A stretch of 64,000 bases of DNA from positions 248,001 to 312,000 of the forward strand of contig NZ_FNOT01000002.1 in NCBI RefSeq assembly GCF_900107105.1, given 5' to 3'. Of this stretch, positions 1-7,222 are shown in pieces (position 1 is the stretch's first letter; every line of letters begins with the position of its first letter). The notes under the pieces were generated by a model. The model was not told the origin of the DNA and made no database searches. It saw only the letters and a list, made by a program, of their open reading frames with translations. The position numbers were made by a program, and so were the translations under genes. This DNA is from Geodermatophilus africanus. Its GTDB lineage: Bacteria > Actinomycetota > Actinomycetes > Mycobacteriales > Geodermatophilaceae.

Positions 1-3
1 CCG

Positions 4-2667
4 GTGCCCATCGCCCACTGCGACCAGTGCACCTGGAAGCCGAGGTGCGAGACCGAACTGCGCACCAGCGACGACCTCAGCCTCGTCGCCGGCATGCGCC
101 GCGACCAGCGCGCCGCTGTCATCGGCGTCGGCATCGCCACGCTCGAGCAGCTCGCCGACGCACCCGACGACGTCCTCAGGGCCACCGGCATCAGCCGGGG
201 CACCCGCGAGCGGCTGCGCGAGCAGGCCCGCGAGCAGCTCCGCGGCCGCGCGGCCGGCACTCCCACCCGCACGCTGCTCGCCCCGCAGACCGCGCAGGGG
301 CTCCTGCGACTCCCCGAGCCCAGCCCCGGCGACCTCTACCTCGACTTCGAGGGCGACCCGCTCGCCGGCGACGGCGACGGCCTGGAGTACCTCGCCGGCC
401 TCGGCGACCGCACCGGTGCGTTCACCGCCCTCTGGGCGCACGACGCCGCCGAGGAGCGGCGCATGGTCGAGGACCTCGTCGACCGCGTCGTCGACGCCTG
501 GCACGCCGACCCCGGCATGCACGTCTACCACTACGCCGCCTACGAGGTCAGCGCGCTCAAGCGGCTCACCGGCCGGTACGGCGTCCGCGAGGCCGAGCTC
601 GACCAGCTGCTGCGCGCCGAGCGGTTCGTCGACCTCTATCCCGTCGTCCGCCAGTCGATGCGGATCAGCGCGGAGTCCTACTCGATCAAGAAGGTCGAGG
701 CCCTCTACGGGCGGGCGCACACCGGCGACGTCGCCGACGCGATGAGCAGCGTCGTCGAGTACGAGAAGTGGCTGATCGACCGCGACCCGGCCCGGCTGCG
801 GTCGATCGAGGACTACAACAGGGACGACGTCGACTCCACCCGCGAGCTGCACGACTGGCTGGAGACCGAGCGGGCCGAGCTGGAGGCGTCGCACGGTCCG
901 CAGCCGCGCCCCGGGGTGGCCGAGATCGCCGTCCCGGCCCCGCGGTCGGACGCCGAGGTCGCCGAGCTGGCGCTGGTCGAGCAGCTGCAGGACCGCGGCC
1001 ACGACCTGCTCGGCGACCTGGTGCAGTGGCACCGCCGCGAGGCCCGGCCCGGCTGGTGGGAGTTCTTCAGCCGCGGCGAGCTGGACGACGACCAGCTCGT
1101 CGAGGACCGCACCGCGCTCGGCGGGCTGTCGGCCGCCGTCGAGATCGGCACCGAGAAGCGCAGCAAGCTCTACGAGTTCACCTTCCCGCCGCAGGACGCC
1201 AAGCTCTCGGTCGGCAAGCCGGCGTTCGACGTCGACAGCCGGGTGCGGATCGGCGAGGTGCGCGAGCTCGACGCGGTCGCCGGACGGGTGGTCGTGAAGA
1301 GCACCAAGGCGCCGGCGGGTCCGCGCGGTCTGGGTCCGGAGGGGCCGCTGGACGACAAGCAGCTGCGGGCGGCGATCACGGCCACCGCGGACGCCGTCCT
1401 GGCCGGGGAGCCGTGCCTCGGGCAGCGGCTGCTCGACCGCGTCGTCCCCGCGGACACCCGCCGGCTGCCGGGGGAGGAGGCCGGCGACGCCGTCGTCCGG
1501 CTCGGCCTGGCGCTGGACGGCGAGGTGCTCGCCGTGCAGGGGCCGCCCGGCAGCGGCAAGACGCGGGCGGCGTCCCGGCTGATCCGGGCGCTGCTCGATG
1601 CGGGCAAGAAGGTCGGCGTCACGGCGCAGTCCCACGCGGTGATCGGCAACGTGCTGAGCGCCGTCGGCCGGCCGGCGCTGCAGAAGTGCGAGGAGTCCCA
1701 GGCGTGCGGGGCGCCGGGGGTGGAGTGGTCGCGCGATGCCGGCGACGTGGCCTCGCGGCTGCTCGACGGTTCCGCGAGTCTGGTCGGCGGGACGTCGTGG
1801 TTCTGGTGCCGCGAGGACCTGGCCGAGGCGGTCGACGTCCTGGTGATCGACGAGGCGGGGCAGTTCTCGCTGGCCAACGCCGTGGCGGTGGCGCGGTCCG
1901 CTCGCTCCCTCGTGCTGCTCGGTGACCCGCAGCAGCTGGCGCAGCCGACGCAGGCCGTGCACCCGGGGGAGTCGGGGCTCTCGGCGCTCGAGCACCTGCT
2001 CGACGGCCACCCGACCGTGCCCGAGGACCGCGGCGTCTTCCTCGACCGCACCTACCGGATGCACCCGGCGCTGACCGCGTTCGTCTCCGGCCTGGCGTAC
2101 GAGGGCCGGCTGGAGTCGGCGGCCGGCCGCGAACGGATCGCGGTGGACGGCCGGGCCAGCGGGCTCGCCGTCCGCTTCGTCGAGCACGTGCAGCCGTCGA
2201 TGGCGGCTTCGCCGGATGAGGCCGCGGCGGTCGCCGGGCTGTGGCACTCGCTGCAGGGCACCGGCTGGGTGGACGCCTCCGGGGAGCGTTCTACCGTCGG
2301 GCAGGACGACGTGCTGGTGGTCGCGCCGTACAACAACCAGGTCGCGCTGATCCGGCGGGCGCTGCCCGACGGAGCACGGGTCGGCACCGTTGACAGGTTC
2401 CAGGGGCAGGAGGCGCCGGTCGTCATCTACTCGATGACGTCGACCAGCGCCGAGGACGCGCCCCGCGGCGTCTCGTTCCTCTACGACCTGCACCGGCTTA
2501 ACGTCGCGGTGTCCCGCGCCAAGGCGCTGGCGGTGGTGGTGATGAGCGAGGAGCTGCTGGACGCCGCCGTCCGGACGCCGGAGCAGCTGCGCCAGGTCAA
2601 CGCCCTGTGCCGGCTGGTCGAGATGGCGACCGTCGTCGGTCGAGGCGGGGAACGCGGCTGTTCGTGA
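4..2667 (+). CDS. TM0106-type RecB-like nuclease fused to SF1 DNA2/UPF1-type helicase (5' end cut by window)
   Basis: The reading frame is open to the window edge, so the true start lies upstream and the N-terminal nuclease part is probably missing. The first visible residues carry a cysteine pair (HCDQCTWKPRC) of the kind that holds an iron-sulfur cluster in RecB-like nucleases. Residues about 110-290 form an RNase H-like exonuclease region (LYLDFEGDP, then NRDDVDSTRELHDWL). A SF1 helicase follows: Walker A GPPGSGKT near residue 513, DEAGQF near 616, and the C-terminal VDRFQGQEAPVV and RLNVAVSRAKALAV motifs. Known relatives are annotated as TM0106-family nuclease-helicases of uncertain role in nucleic-acid repair or defence. 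It ends 14 bases before the convergent Doc toxin gene. Confidence 0.85.
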   Translation: MPIAHCDQCTWKPRCETELRTSDDLSLVAGMRRDQRAAVIGVGIATLEQLADAPDDVLRATGISRGTRERLREQAREQLRGRAAGTPTRTLLAPQTAQGLLRLPEPSPGDLYLDFEGDPLAGDGDGLEYLAGLGDRTGAFTALWAHDAAEERRMVEDLVDRVVDAWHADPGMHVYHYAAYEVSALKRLTGRYGVREAELDQLLRAERFVDLYPVVRQSMRISAESYSIKKVEALYGRAHTGDVADAMSSVVEYEKWLIDRDPARLRSIEDYNRDDVDSTRELHDWLETERAELEASHGPQPRPGVAEIAVPAPRSDAEVAELALVEQLQDRGHDLLGDLVQWHRREARPGWWEFFSRGELDDDQLVEDRTALGGLSAAVEIGTEKRSKLYEFTFPPQDAKLSVGKPAFDVDSRVRIGEVRELDAVAGRVVVKSTKAPAGPRGLGPEGPLDDKQLRAAITATADAVLAGEPCLGQRLLDRVVPADTRRLPGEEAGDAVVRLGLALDGEVLAVQGPPGSGKTRAASRLIRALLDAGKKVGVTAQSHAVIGNVLSAVGRPALQKCEESQACGAPGVEWSRDAGDVASRLLDGSASLVGGTSWFWCREDLAEAVDVLVIDEAGQFSLANAVAVARSARSLVLLGDPQQLAQPTQAVHPGESGLSALEHLLDGHPTVPEDRGVFLDRTYRMHPALTAFVSGLAYEGRLESAAGRERIAVDGRASGLAVRFVEHVQPSMAASPDEAAAVAGLWHSLQGTGWVDASGERSTVGQDDVLVVAPYNNQVALIRRALPDGARVGTVDRFQGQEAPVVIYSMTSTSAEDAPRGVSFLYDLHRLNVAVSRAKALAVVVMSEELLDAAVRTPEQLRQVNALCRLVEMATVVGRGGERGCS

Positions 2668-2681
2668 GACCTCGAGCGCCC

Positions 2682-3059
2682 TCAGCGCCAAGGGACCGTG
2701 CTCGCCTCCAGGCGCCCAGCGATCGGCTCCACGTCGTCGAGCTCTCCGGCCGCAACGGCCATCACGAGCTCGTACGCCTCGTCGTTCGACAGGGTCAGCT
2801 GCATCCCGTTCAGGCCGTAGAAGGCGATGATCGCGGCCAACGAGAGTCGCTTGTTGCCGTCGACCAGCGGGTGGTTGCGCGCGATCGAGTGCAGCAGGGC
2901 CGCCGCCTTGTCGTGCATGGACGGGTAGGCGTCCTCCCCGAACGCCGTCGACCGCGGTCGTGCGGCTGCGGACTCCAGCAGGCCGATGTCACGCGCCTCG
3001 AACTCACCCAACGTCCGCCTCGCGATGTGCAGCAGGTCGTCCAGGTCGAGGTGGATCAC
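2682..3059 (-). CDS. doc: Doc-type (Fic fold) toxin
   Basis: The 125-residue protein has the death-on-curing form of the Fic core, HPLVDGNKR at residues 63-71. This matches the Doc motif HxFxDANKR with Leu for Phe and Gly for Ala. Doc toxins phosphorylate elongation factor Tu and stop translation; that activity is inferred from the family. The length is normal for Doc (about 125 residues). Its ATG overlaps the stop of the upstream antitoxin gene by four bases (ATGA), so the two are translationally coupled in the order antitoxin then toxin. Confidence 0.88.
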   Translation of the reverse strand: MIHLDLDDLLHIARRTLGEFEARDIGLLESAAARPRSTAFGEDAYPSMHDKAAALLHSIARNHPLVDGNKRLSLAAIIAFYGLNGMQLTLSNDEAYELVMAVAAGELDDVEPIAGRLEASTVPWR

Positions 3060-3259
3060 TGGCCGAGTCGCTCCAGGGCCTCCGCATAGCGGGGCAGCTC
3101 CCGGTCGAGCACGCGGTCGAGGAGCTCACGCTTGCTGTTCCGCTCGATGTAGTCCCGGACCGCCTGCCGGGCGACGTCCTGCATCGACCGGCCCTCGAGT
3201 TCGGCTCGGCGGCGCAGCGCCTCCGTCTCCTGCTCGTCGAGGCGAAGGGTCATGGCCAT
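3056..3259 (-). CDS. Ribbon-helix-helix antitoxin of the Doc toxin
   Basis: The 67-residue protein opens with a short beta strand and two helices typical of a MetJ/Arc/CopG DNA-binding domain (MTLRLDEQETEALRRRAE, then RSMQDVARQAVRDYI). The charged C-terminal tail should bind and block the Doc active site, as in other toxin-antitoxin pairs. ATG codons occur at 3259 and 3253; I took the first. A perfect palindrome starts seven bases upstream of the start codon and is the likely autoregulatory operator. Confidence 0.82.
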   Translation of the reverse strand: MAMTLRLDEQETEALRRRAELEGRSMQDVARQAVRDYIERNSKRELLDRVLDRELPRYAEALERLGQ

Positions 3260-3266
3260 GTCAAAA

Positions 3267-3286
3267 TGGTATCACGGCTGATACCA
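3267..3286. promoter_or_regulatory. Palindromic operator of the Doc toxin-antitoxin operon
   Basis: TGGTATCA and TGATACCA are perfect 8-base inverted repeats around the spacer CGGC, seven bases upstream of the antitoxin start. This A+T-containing palindrome stands out in a 74% G+C background. Ribbon-helix-helix antitoxins normally bind such sites to repress their own operon; binding here is inferred. Confidence 0.75.
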
Positions 3287-3425
3287 ACGCTGACCCTAGC
3301 CGCCCTCCCGGGCAACGGAGGCCAGTGTGTCGGGGTGGAGGCGTGGTCCCCTCGGCAGGGCTGGGCGTGGAGCGGGCAGACGCCCGCCGGTTCCCGGTTG
3401 CGGGCGGCCCCTTCGGGTGCGGATG

Positions 3426-4094
3426 TCAGTCGCGGACCGGCATCTCCGCCGAGATGGCCGACCGGTCGGTGCCCGCTGCCGCGATCAACTCGTCGACGGC
3501 CCGCCGAAGCGCGTCGGCGATCGAGCTGCCCGGCAGACGCTCGGCCACCGCCCGCTCGACGCTGGTGTAGTACCAGAGCAGCTCGTCGCGGCTCGCGTTG
3601 AACGTCGACCAGAAGTGCTGTCCGTACCGGCGCGCGTCGGCGGCGATGCAGAGCCCGTTGTGCGTCTTGTCCGCTGCGGTCACCAGAAGCGCGTCGAGCG
3701 GCTTGTGCGCGAGGCCGGCCACGTACGGACGCTTGCGCTCCGGCCACGACCCGCTCCGGTTGCCGGACTCGTCCAGCCCGTCCGAGCACGCCCGCACGAT
3801 GTCGGCGACGGCGTCCCCGAATCGTGACCGGATGTCGGCGAGCACGGCACCGCCGGTACCGGGCGGCGCGTCCTCGACCGCGTCGTGAAGGAGCGCGGCG
3901 ATCGCCTGGTCCTCGCTGCCGCCGTGCTCCATGACCAGCGCGCTGACGCTCATCAGGTGCGTCATGTACGGCACCCGCGAGCCCTTGCGCAGCTGCTCCC
4001 GGTGGTGCCGGGAGGCGAACAGCAGCGCCTCGTCGAAGCGCTCGCTCAGCGGTCCGCTGCCCAGCTCGCGGCGGCCCTCCACAGTTGCTGTCAC
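3426..4094 (-). CDS. HD-domain hydrolase of the SpoT/MESH1 type
   Basis: Starting at GTG 4094, preceded by GGAGGGAG at good spacing, the protein has 222 residues. The metal-binding HD pattern is visible: H31, H46 (YMTHLMSV), HD at 70-71 (AALLHDAVED), ED at 74-75 and a later ADKTHN. This order matches the ppGpp hydrolase domain of RelA/SpoT proteins and stand-alone MESH1-like hydrolases. No synthetase domain is present. Substrate (ppGpp or a related nucleotide) is an inference. A longer start at 4190 would run into the divergent regulator promoter and has no good ribosome site. The gene is divergent from the NrtR-like regulator. Confidence 0.75.
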   Translation of the reverse strand: MTATVEGRRELGSGPLSERFDEALLFASRHHREQLRKGSRVPYMTHLMSVSALVMEHGGSEDQAIAALLHDAVEDAPPGTGGAVLADIRSRFGDAVADIVRACSDGLDESGNRSGSWPERKRPYVAGLAHKPLDALLVTAADKTHNGLCIAADARRYGQHFWSTFNASRDELLWYYTSVERAVAERLPGSSIADALRRAVDELIAAAGTDRSAISAEMPVRD

Positions 4095-4216
4095 GCGTTC
4101 TCCCTCCCTCTGGGCATGACGGCGACGATCGACTCGACGTCCGCCGGCTCGGTCGTCGTGCGGGGTCCGCTGGGCCACTCCCACCGCCACCGGCCGTGAT
4201 CGCCACCCACTCCCAC

Positions 4217-4247
4217 TTAGCTCGTTCCCGCGTCAACCACGAGTTAA
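4217..4247. promoter_or_regulatory. Candidate operator between the HD hydrolase and NrtR-like genes
   Basis: TTAGCTCGT (4217-4225) and ACGAGTTAA (4239-4247) are inverted repeats matching at 8 of 9 positions across a 13-base spacer. They lie in the divergent intergenic region. A TAATGT -10-like hexamer at 4261-4266 sits eight bases before the GTG at 4274, which suggests a leaderless transcript of the regulator. Autoregulation is an inference. Confidence 0.45.
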
Positions 4248-4273
4248 ACGGGATCTGCGCTAATGTCGAGCCC

Positions 4274-4939
4274 GTGCACCGCGACAGCTCCGGCAGGCGC
4301 CTCGTCGACTACCCGCGGCCGTCGGTCGCCGTCGACACCGCCGTCCTCACCGTGCCGGTGGAGGACCCGCGGCTCTCGGTCCTGCTCGTCCGTCGGGTGG
4401 GGGAGCGACGCACGCCGGCGTGGGCGCTGCCCGGCACGTTCCTCCACGAGGGGGAGACCCTCGCCGTCGCGGTCCGGCGGTCGTTGCGGGACAAGGCGGG
4501 GCTGACGCCGGACGTCGTGCCGCGCCAGCTGCACGTCTTCGACGACCCGAGCCGTGACGACCGTGGCTGGGTCCTCTCCGTCGCGCACGTCGCAGCGCTG
4601 CCGTGGCGGGCGGTCGAGCCGGTGCTGACTGCAGGGCCGGGGGACGTGGGCGTGCGGCCGGTGGACGACGTCCACGGACTCCTCTTCGACCACGACGAGA
4701 TCGTGCGGCGAGCCGCGGCGGATGTGCGGACGGCCTACGCCGAACGCCCCGATCCGGACGGGCTCCTGGACGAGCCGTTCACGATGCGATCGCTGTTCCG
4801 TCTGCACGAGGCCGTGGCCGGCGGCCTCGACTACTCCGCCGACACCTTCCGCCGCGCGATGCTGCCGATGCTCGACGAGACCCGGCGGAGGTCGGAGGGG
4901 ACGGTGGGCAAGCCGGCGCAGCTGTACGTCCGCCGGTGA
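4274..4939 (+). CDS. NrtR-like regulator: degenerate Nudix domain plus winged helix
   Basis: The 221-residue protein has an N-terminal Nudix fold (residues about 15-150) and a C-terminal winged-helix region (about 150-221, FTMRSLFRLHEAV to GKPAQLYVRR). This is the layout of NrtR, the repressor of NAD metabolism that senses ADP-ribose. The Nudix box reads GETLAVAVRRSLRDKAGL: the catalytic RE and EE are replaced by RR and DK, so hydrolysis is unlikely and ligand sensing likely. The start at GTG 4274 was chosen because the longer frame begins inside the divergent gene and its first 60 residues are not protein-like. No NAD biosynthesis gene lies next to it, so the regulated pathway is unknown. 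Confidence 0.72.
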   Translation: MHRDSSGRRLVDYPRPSVAVDTAVLTVPVEDPRLSVLLVRRVGERRTPAWALPGTFLHEGETLAVAVRRSLRDKAGLTPDVVPRQLHVFDDPSRDDRGWVLSVAHVAALPWRAVEPVLTAGPGDVGVRPVDDVHGLLFDHDEIVRRAAADVRTAYAERPDPDGLLDEPFTMRSLFRLHEAVAGGLDYSADTFRRAMLPMLDETRRRSEGTVGKPAQLYVRR

Positions 4940-5415
4940 TCCGTGGAAGGACCTGCTCGCTGTCCCGGCGCAGCCGGAGCATCGGGCCGGCCGACCTGGA
5001 ATACCTCACCATCGTCTACGCGGGCTCCTCCACCGTCGAGCCGGTGTTGGAGGTGGTGGACGCAGTCGCCACCGCGACCCGCAGGATCCAGTCCCGGGAC
5101 TCGCTGCGGAACGGGGGACGGCGTCGGGCTCCGGCGGGCGGCCTCCGAAAGGAACGATGTCGCACTGCGGGACAGAGATGGCCGCGCCGGTGCTCGTCCC
5201 CTGCCCGCGGTGCGGGGCGAGGGGCGAGGCTGCGGAGGCGACACCTTCCCGGCGGACCTCCGCCGCTGCTCACAGGTGCAAGCAGGGGCAGAGGTCGGCG
5301 GAAGAGGTGTCAGGCGGCCGGGGCTCGCCGCTCGTCATCGTCCGGGTCGCCGGGGTGTCGCCGCTCTCTGCGCGAGGAGGCAGCGTCCGCGGCGGTGACC
5401 CCTCCCCGGCGGTGA
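4936..5415 (+). other. Doubtful reading frame overlapping the NrtR-like stop; otherwise non-coding stretch to 5597
   Basis: A GTG at 4936 overlaps the TGA of the regulator (GTGA), and the following 56 codons read like protein (for example EYLTIVYAGSSTVEPVLEVV). After about codon 60 the frame turns into arginine- and proline-rich sequence typical of non-coding high-GC DNA. It could be a gene remnant or chance. Apart from this and the palindromic repeat at 5241-5310, I see no gene in the 658 bases between the regulator and the next coding region. Confidence 0.2.
5241..5310. repeat. Dispersed palindrome copy 1
   Basis: GACCTC (5255-5260) and CTGCT pair with AGCAG and GAGGTC (5291-5296) around a short loop. 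The outer arms extend imperfectly to about 20 bases (ACACCTTCCC on the left, GAAGAGGTGT on the right). It belongs to the seven-copy family described at 36167-36208. Confidence 0.6.
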
Positions 5416-5597
5416 GCCCTCCCCGGCCGGAGCGGCCGCCGACCACGCCGAGACCTCGGGGCAGCTTCGGTCGACGGCGCGGCGACCGGGCACCCACGGG
5501 GGCGATCGGCGCGTAGGCTCCCCGCCTCACACGGGCGGCCTGCTCCGCCGGCCGAGAGGCCCGTGGTCACTGCCGAGTCGTCCGGGAGCCCACCCAC

Positions 5598-6098
5598 ATG
5601 GCCGACCAGAGCTCTTCCCCCTCTGACCGACACCGGCACGCCCACCGCGCAGCTGCAGGGGGTCGCCGCAGACGTCTGCTCCTGATCGCCGTCGGCGTCC
5701 TCGTCGTCGCGGTGATCGCTGCCGTGCTCGTCGTCTCCTCGTGGGACCGGTCCGATGACGCGGTCGCCGGTCAGGCCGTCGCGCCCGCACCCGCCGCCGC
5801 GAGCACGACCCCGACCCCCACCAGCCTGCCCCCTGCGACGCCGGGTCCGACGACCGGTGAGACGACGACCACGCCGGATGTGCCCGTCGAGTTCGCCGAC
5901 GCGATGCGGCAGATCGGCATCCCGCTGGACCCGCACACGGGCTGGGTCGTCGCCGAGGGGATCTGCGTCCGCCTGGGTCAACCCGAGTACGACCAGTTCA
6001 CGATGTCCGAGGGTGTCGAGAGGGTGTTCCCCTCCGTCCCGGACGAGCAGGCTCACGAGTTCGTGGCCATGGTGGCCGAGTCGGTCTGCCATCTGTGA
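5598..6098 (+). CDS. Membrane-anchored DUF732-like protein
   Basis: This 166-residue protein has a basic N terminus, one hydrophobic segment at about residues 27-47 (LLLIAVGVLVVAVIAAVLVV), a Thr/Pro-rich spacer, and a compact C-terminal domain with two cysteines (GICVRL and SVCHL) that could form a disulfide outside the cell. This is the arrangement of actinobacterial DUF732 proteins, whose function is unknown. The topology suggests a single-pass protein with an extracytoplasmic domain. It stands alone, with convergent HAD gene downstream. Confidence 0.7.
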   Translation: MADQSSSPSDRHRHAHRAAAGGRRRRLLLIAVGVLVVAVIAAVLVVSSWDRSDDAVAGQAVAPAPAAASTTPTPTSLPPATPGPTTGETTTTPDVPVEFADAMRQIGIPLDPHTGWVVAEGICVRLGQPEYDQFTMSEGVERVFPSVPDEQAHEFVAMVAESVCHL

Positions 6099-6174
6099 TC
6101 CCCGCGTGGTGCGGTGGTCTCGGCCCGCTCCCAGGCCTCGGCCAGGGGCAGCTGCACGACGCGCTCGCAGCGCC

Positions 6175-6693
6175 TCACAGCCACGCCTCGATCTCGTCCA
6201 GCTGGTCGTGGGTCAGCCCGACGAACAGGTCGGGCGCCACCACCAGCACGTGCGGACGGGCGGCCAGCCACTCGCCGGTGTCGGCCGCCTGCACCGCCAG
6301 GTCGTCGTCGATCCACACGATCCGCCGGTCGGGTTCGGCCTCGGCGACCGCCTGGGCGGCGGTCAGCTTCCACCACTCCGACCGCCCGCCGAACACGCCG
6401 GCGAACCCGGTCGGCGCCGCGTCGGCCCGGGCGTGGGTCACCAGACCGCGGGGCAGTCCCATCGGCTCGGCGAGCAGCCGGTCGGCGTCCGTCGTCCAGG
6501 TGGTCAGCCACTGGATCTCCACCCGGCCGGACTCGTGCAGCCCCCGGAGCCGGGCCGTGACGGTCGGGTCCCAGGTGAGCACGTAGCCGTTGAACGTGCC
6601 CCGCGCCCAGCCGTCGGGCGGGTCCGCGCGCGCCGTGTTGAGCACGCCGTCGACGTCCAGCAGCAGGATCGGGACGTTCCCGGTCGAGGCCAT
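6175..6693 (-). CDS. HAD-like hydrolase family protein
   Basis: The 172-residue protein has HAD motif I near its N terminus (LLLDVDGVLN, Asp13 and Asp15) and an acidic motif IV region (RIVWIDDD). Tryptophan-rich segments in between (WLTTWTTDADRLL) match the actinobacterial secretory-protein-like HAD group. The substrate is unknown. The ATG at 6693 was chosen because motif I then lies at the usual distance from the N terminus; longer frames upstream are antisense to the next gene. Confidence 0.72.
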   Translation of the reverse strand: MASTGNVPILLLDVDGVLNTARADPPDGWARGTFNGYVLTWDPTVTARLRGLHESGRVEIQWLTTWTTDADRLLAEPMGLPRGLVTHARADAAPTGFAGVFGGRSEWWKLTAAQAVAEAEPDRRIVWIDDDLAVQAADTGEWLAARPHVLVVAPDLFVGLTHDQLDEIEAWL

Positions 6694-6834
6694 GCGCCCA
6701 TCCTGCTGCCCGATCGCGGCCGGGGGGTCCACGCCCGGCGCCGTCGGGACGATCCCGGGTCGTCCTGCCCTGGTGCGGCCGCGCGGCCCCTCGGGAGTCT
6801 CGATCCGCCACACGACGTCCGAGGGGGAGAGCGG

Positions 6835-7119
6835 ATGCAGTACGTCGTCACCTGGCAGGAGCGGCCCACCGAGTCGGCCGCGGAGCACGAGGCGGCGCAG
6901 GAGCGGGTCCGCGCGGCCTTCTCGGCGGGGCTGCCCAGCAGCCTCACCGTCCACCACGTCGTCGCCCGCGTCGGGCTCGGCGGCTGCGCCGTCGTGGAGA
7001 CCGACGAGCCCGACGACCTGCGGTACCTCCGCACCGTCCACGCGGCCGTCTCGTTCACGGTCGAGCCGGTCGAGGAGGGCCTGGACGCTGGCGCCGCCCA
7101 CGCGCGCGGCGCCGGGTGA
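6835..7119 (+). CDS. DUF3303-like small protein
   Basis: The 94-residue protein starts with MQYVVTWQERP, the hallmark of DUF3303-type alpha/beta barrel proteins, and follows a strong GAGGGGGA ribosome site. The second half (VVETDEPDDLRYLRTVHA) also fits this small ferredoxin-like fold. Function is unknown. Confidence 0.65.
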   Translation: MQYVVTWQERPTESAAEHEAAQERVRAAFSAGLPSSLTVHHVVARVGLGGCAVVETDEPDDLRYLRTVHAAVSFTVEPVEEGLDAGAAHARGAG

Positions 7120-7222
7120 GGACCGCGCCGGACAGGGACCTTCGCGCCTGGTGGGGACGGCGTTTCGCTCCTACGTTCCGGCACGTGTGGAGGACGACCG
7201 CGGCACGAGCCGGCGGACCGGC

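Noticed and set aside
4943-5516. Two further plus-strand frames in the 4.9-5.5 kb gap
   Set aside because: Translations are Arg/Pro/Ser-rich without start signals or conserved patterns; they run through the palindromic repeat.
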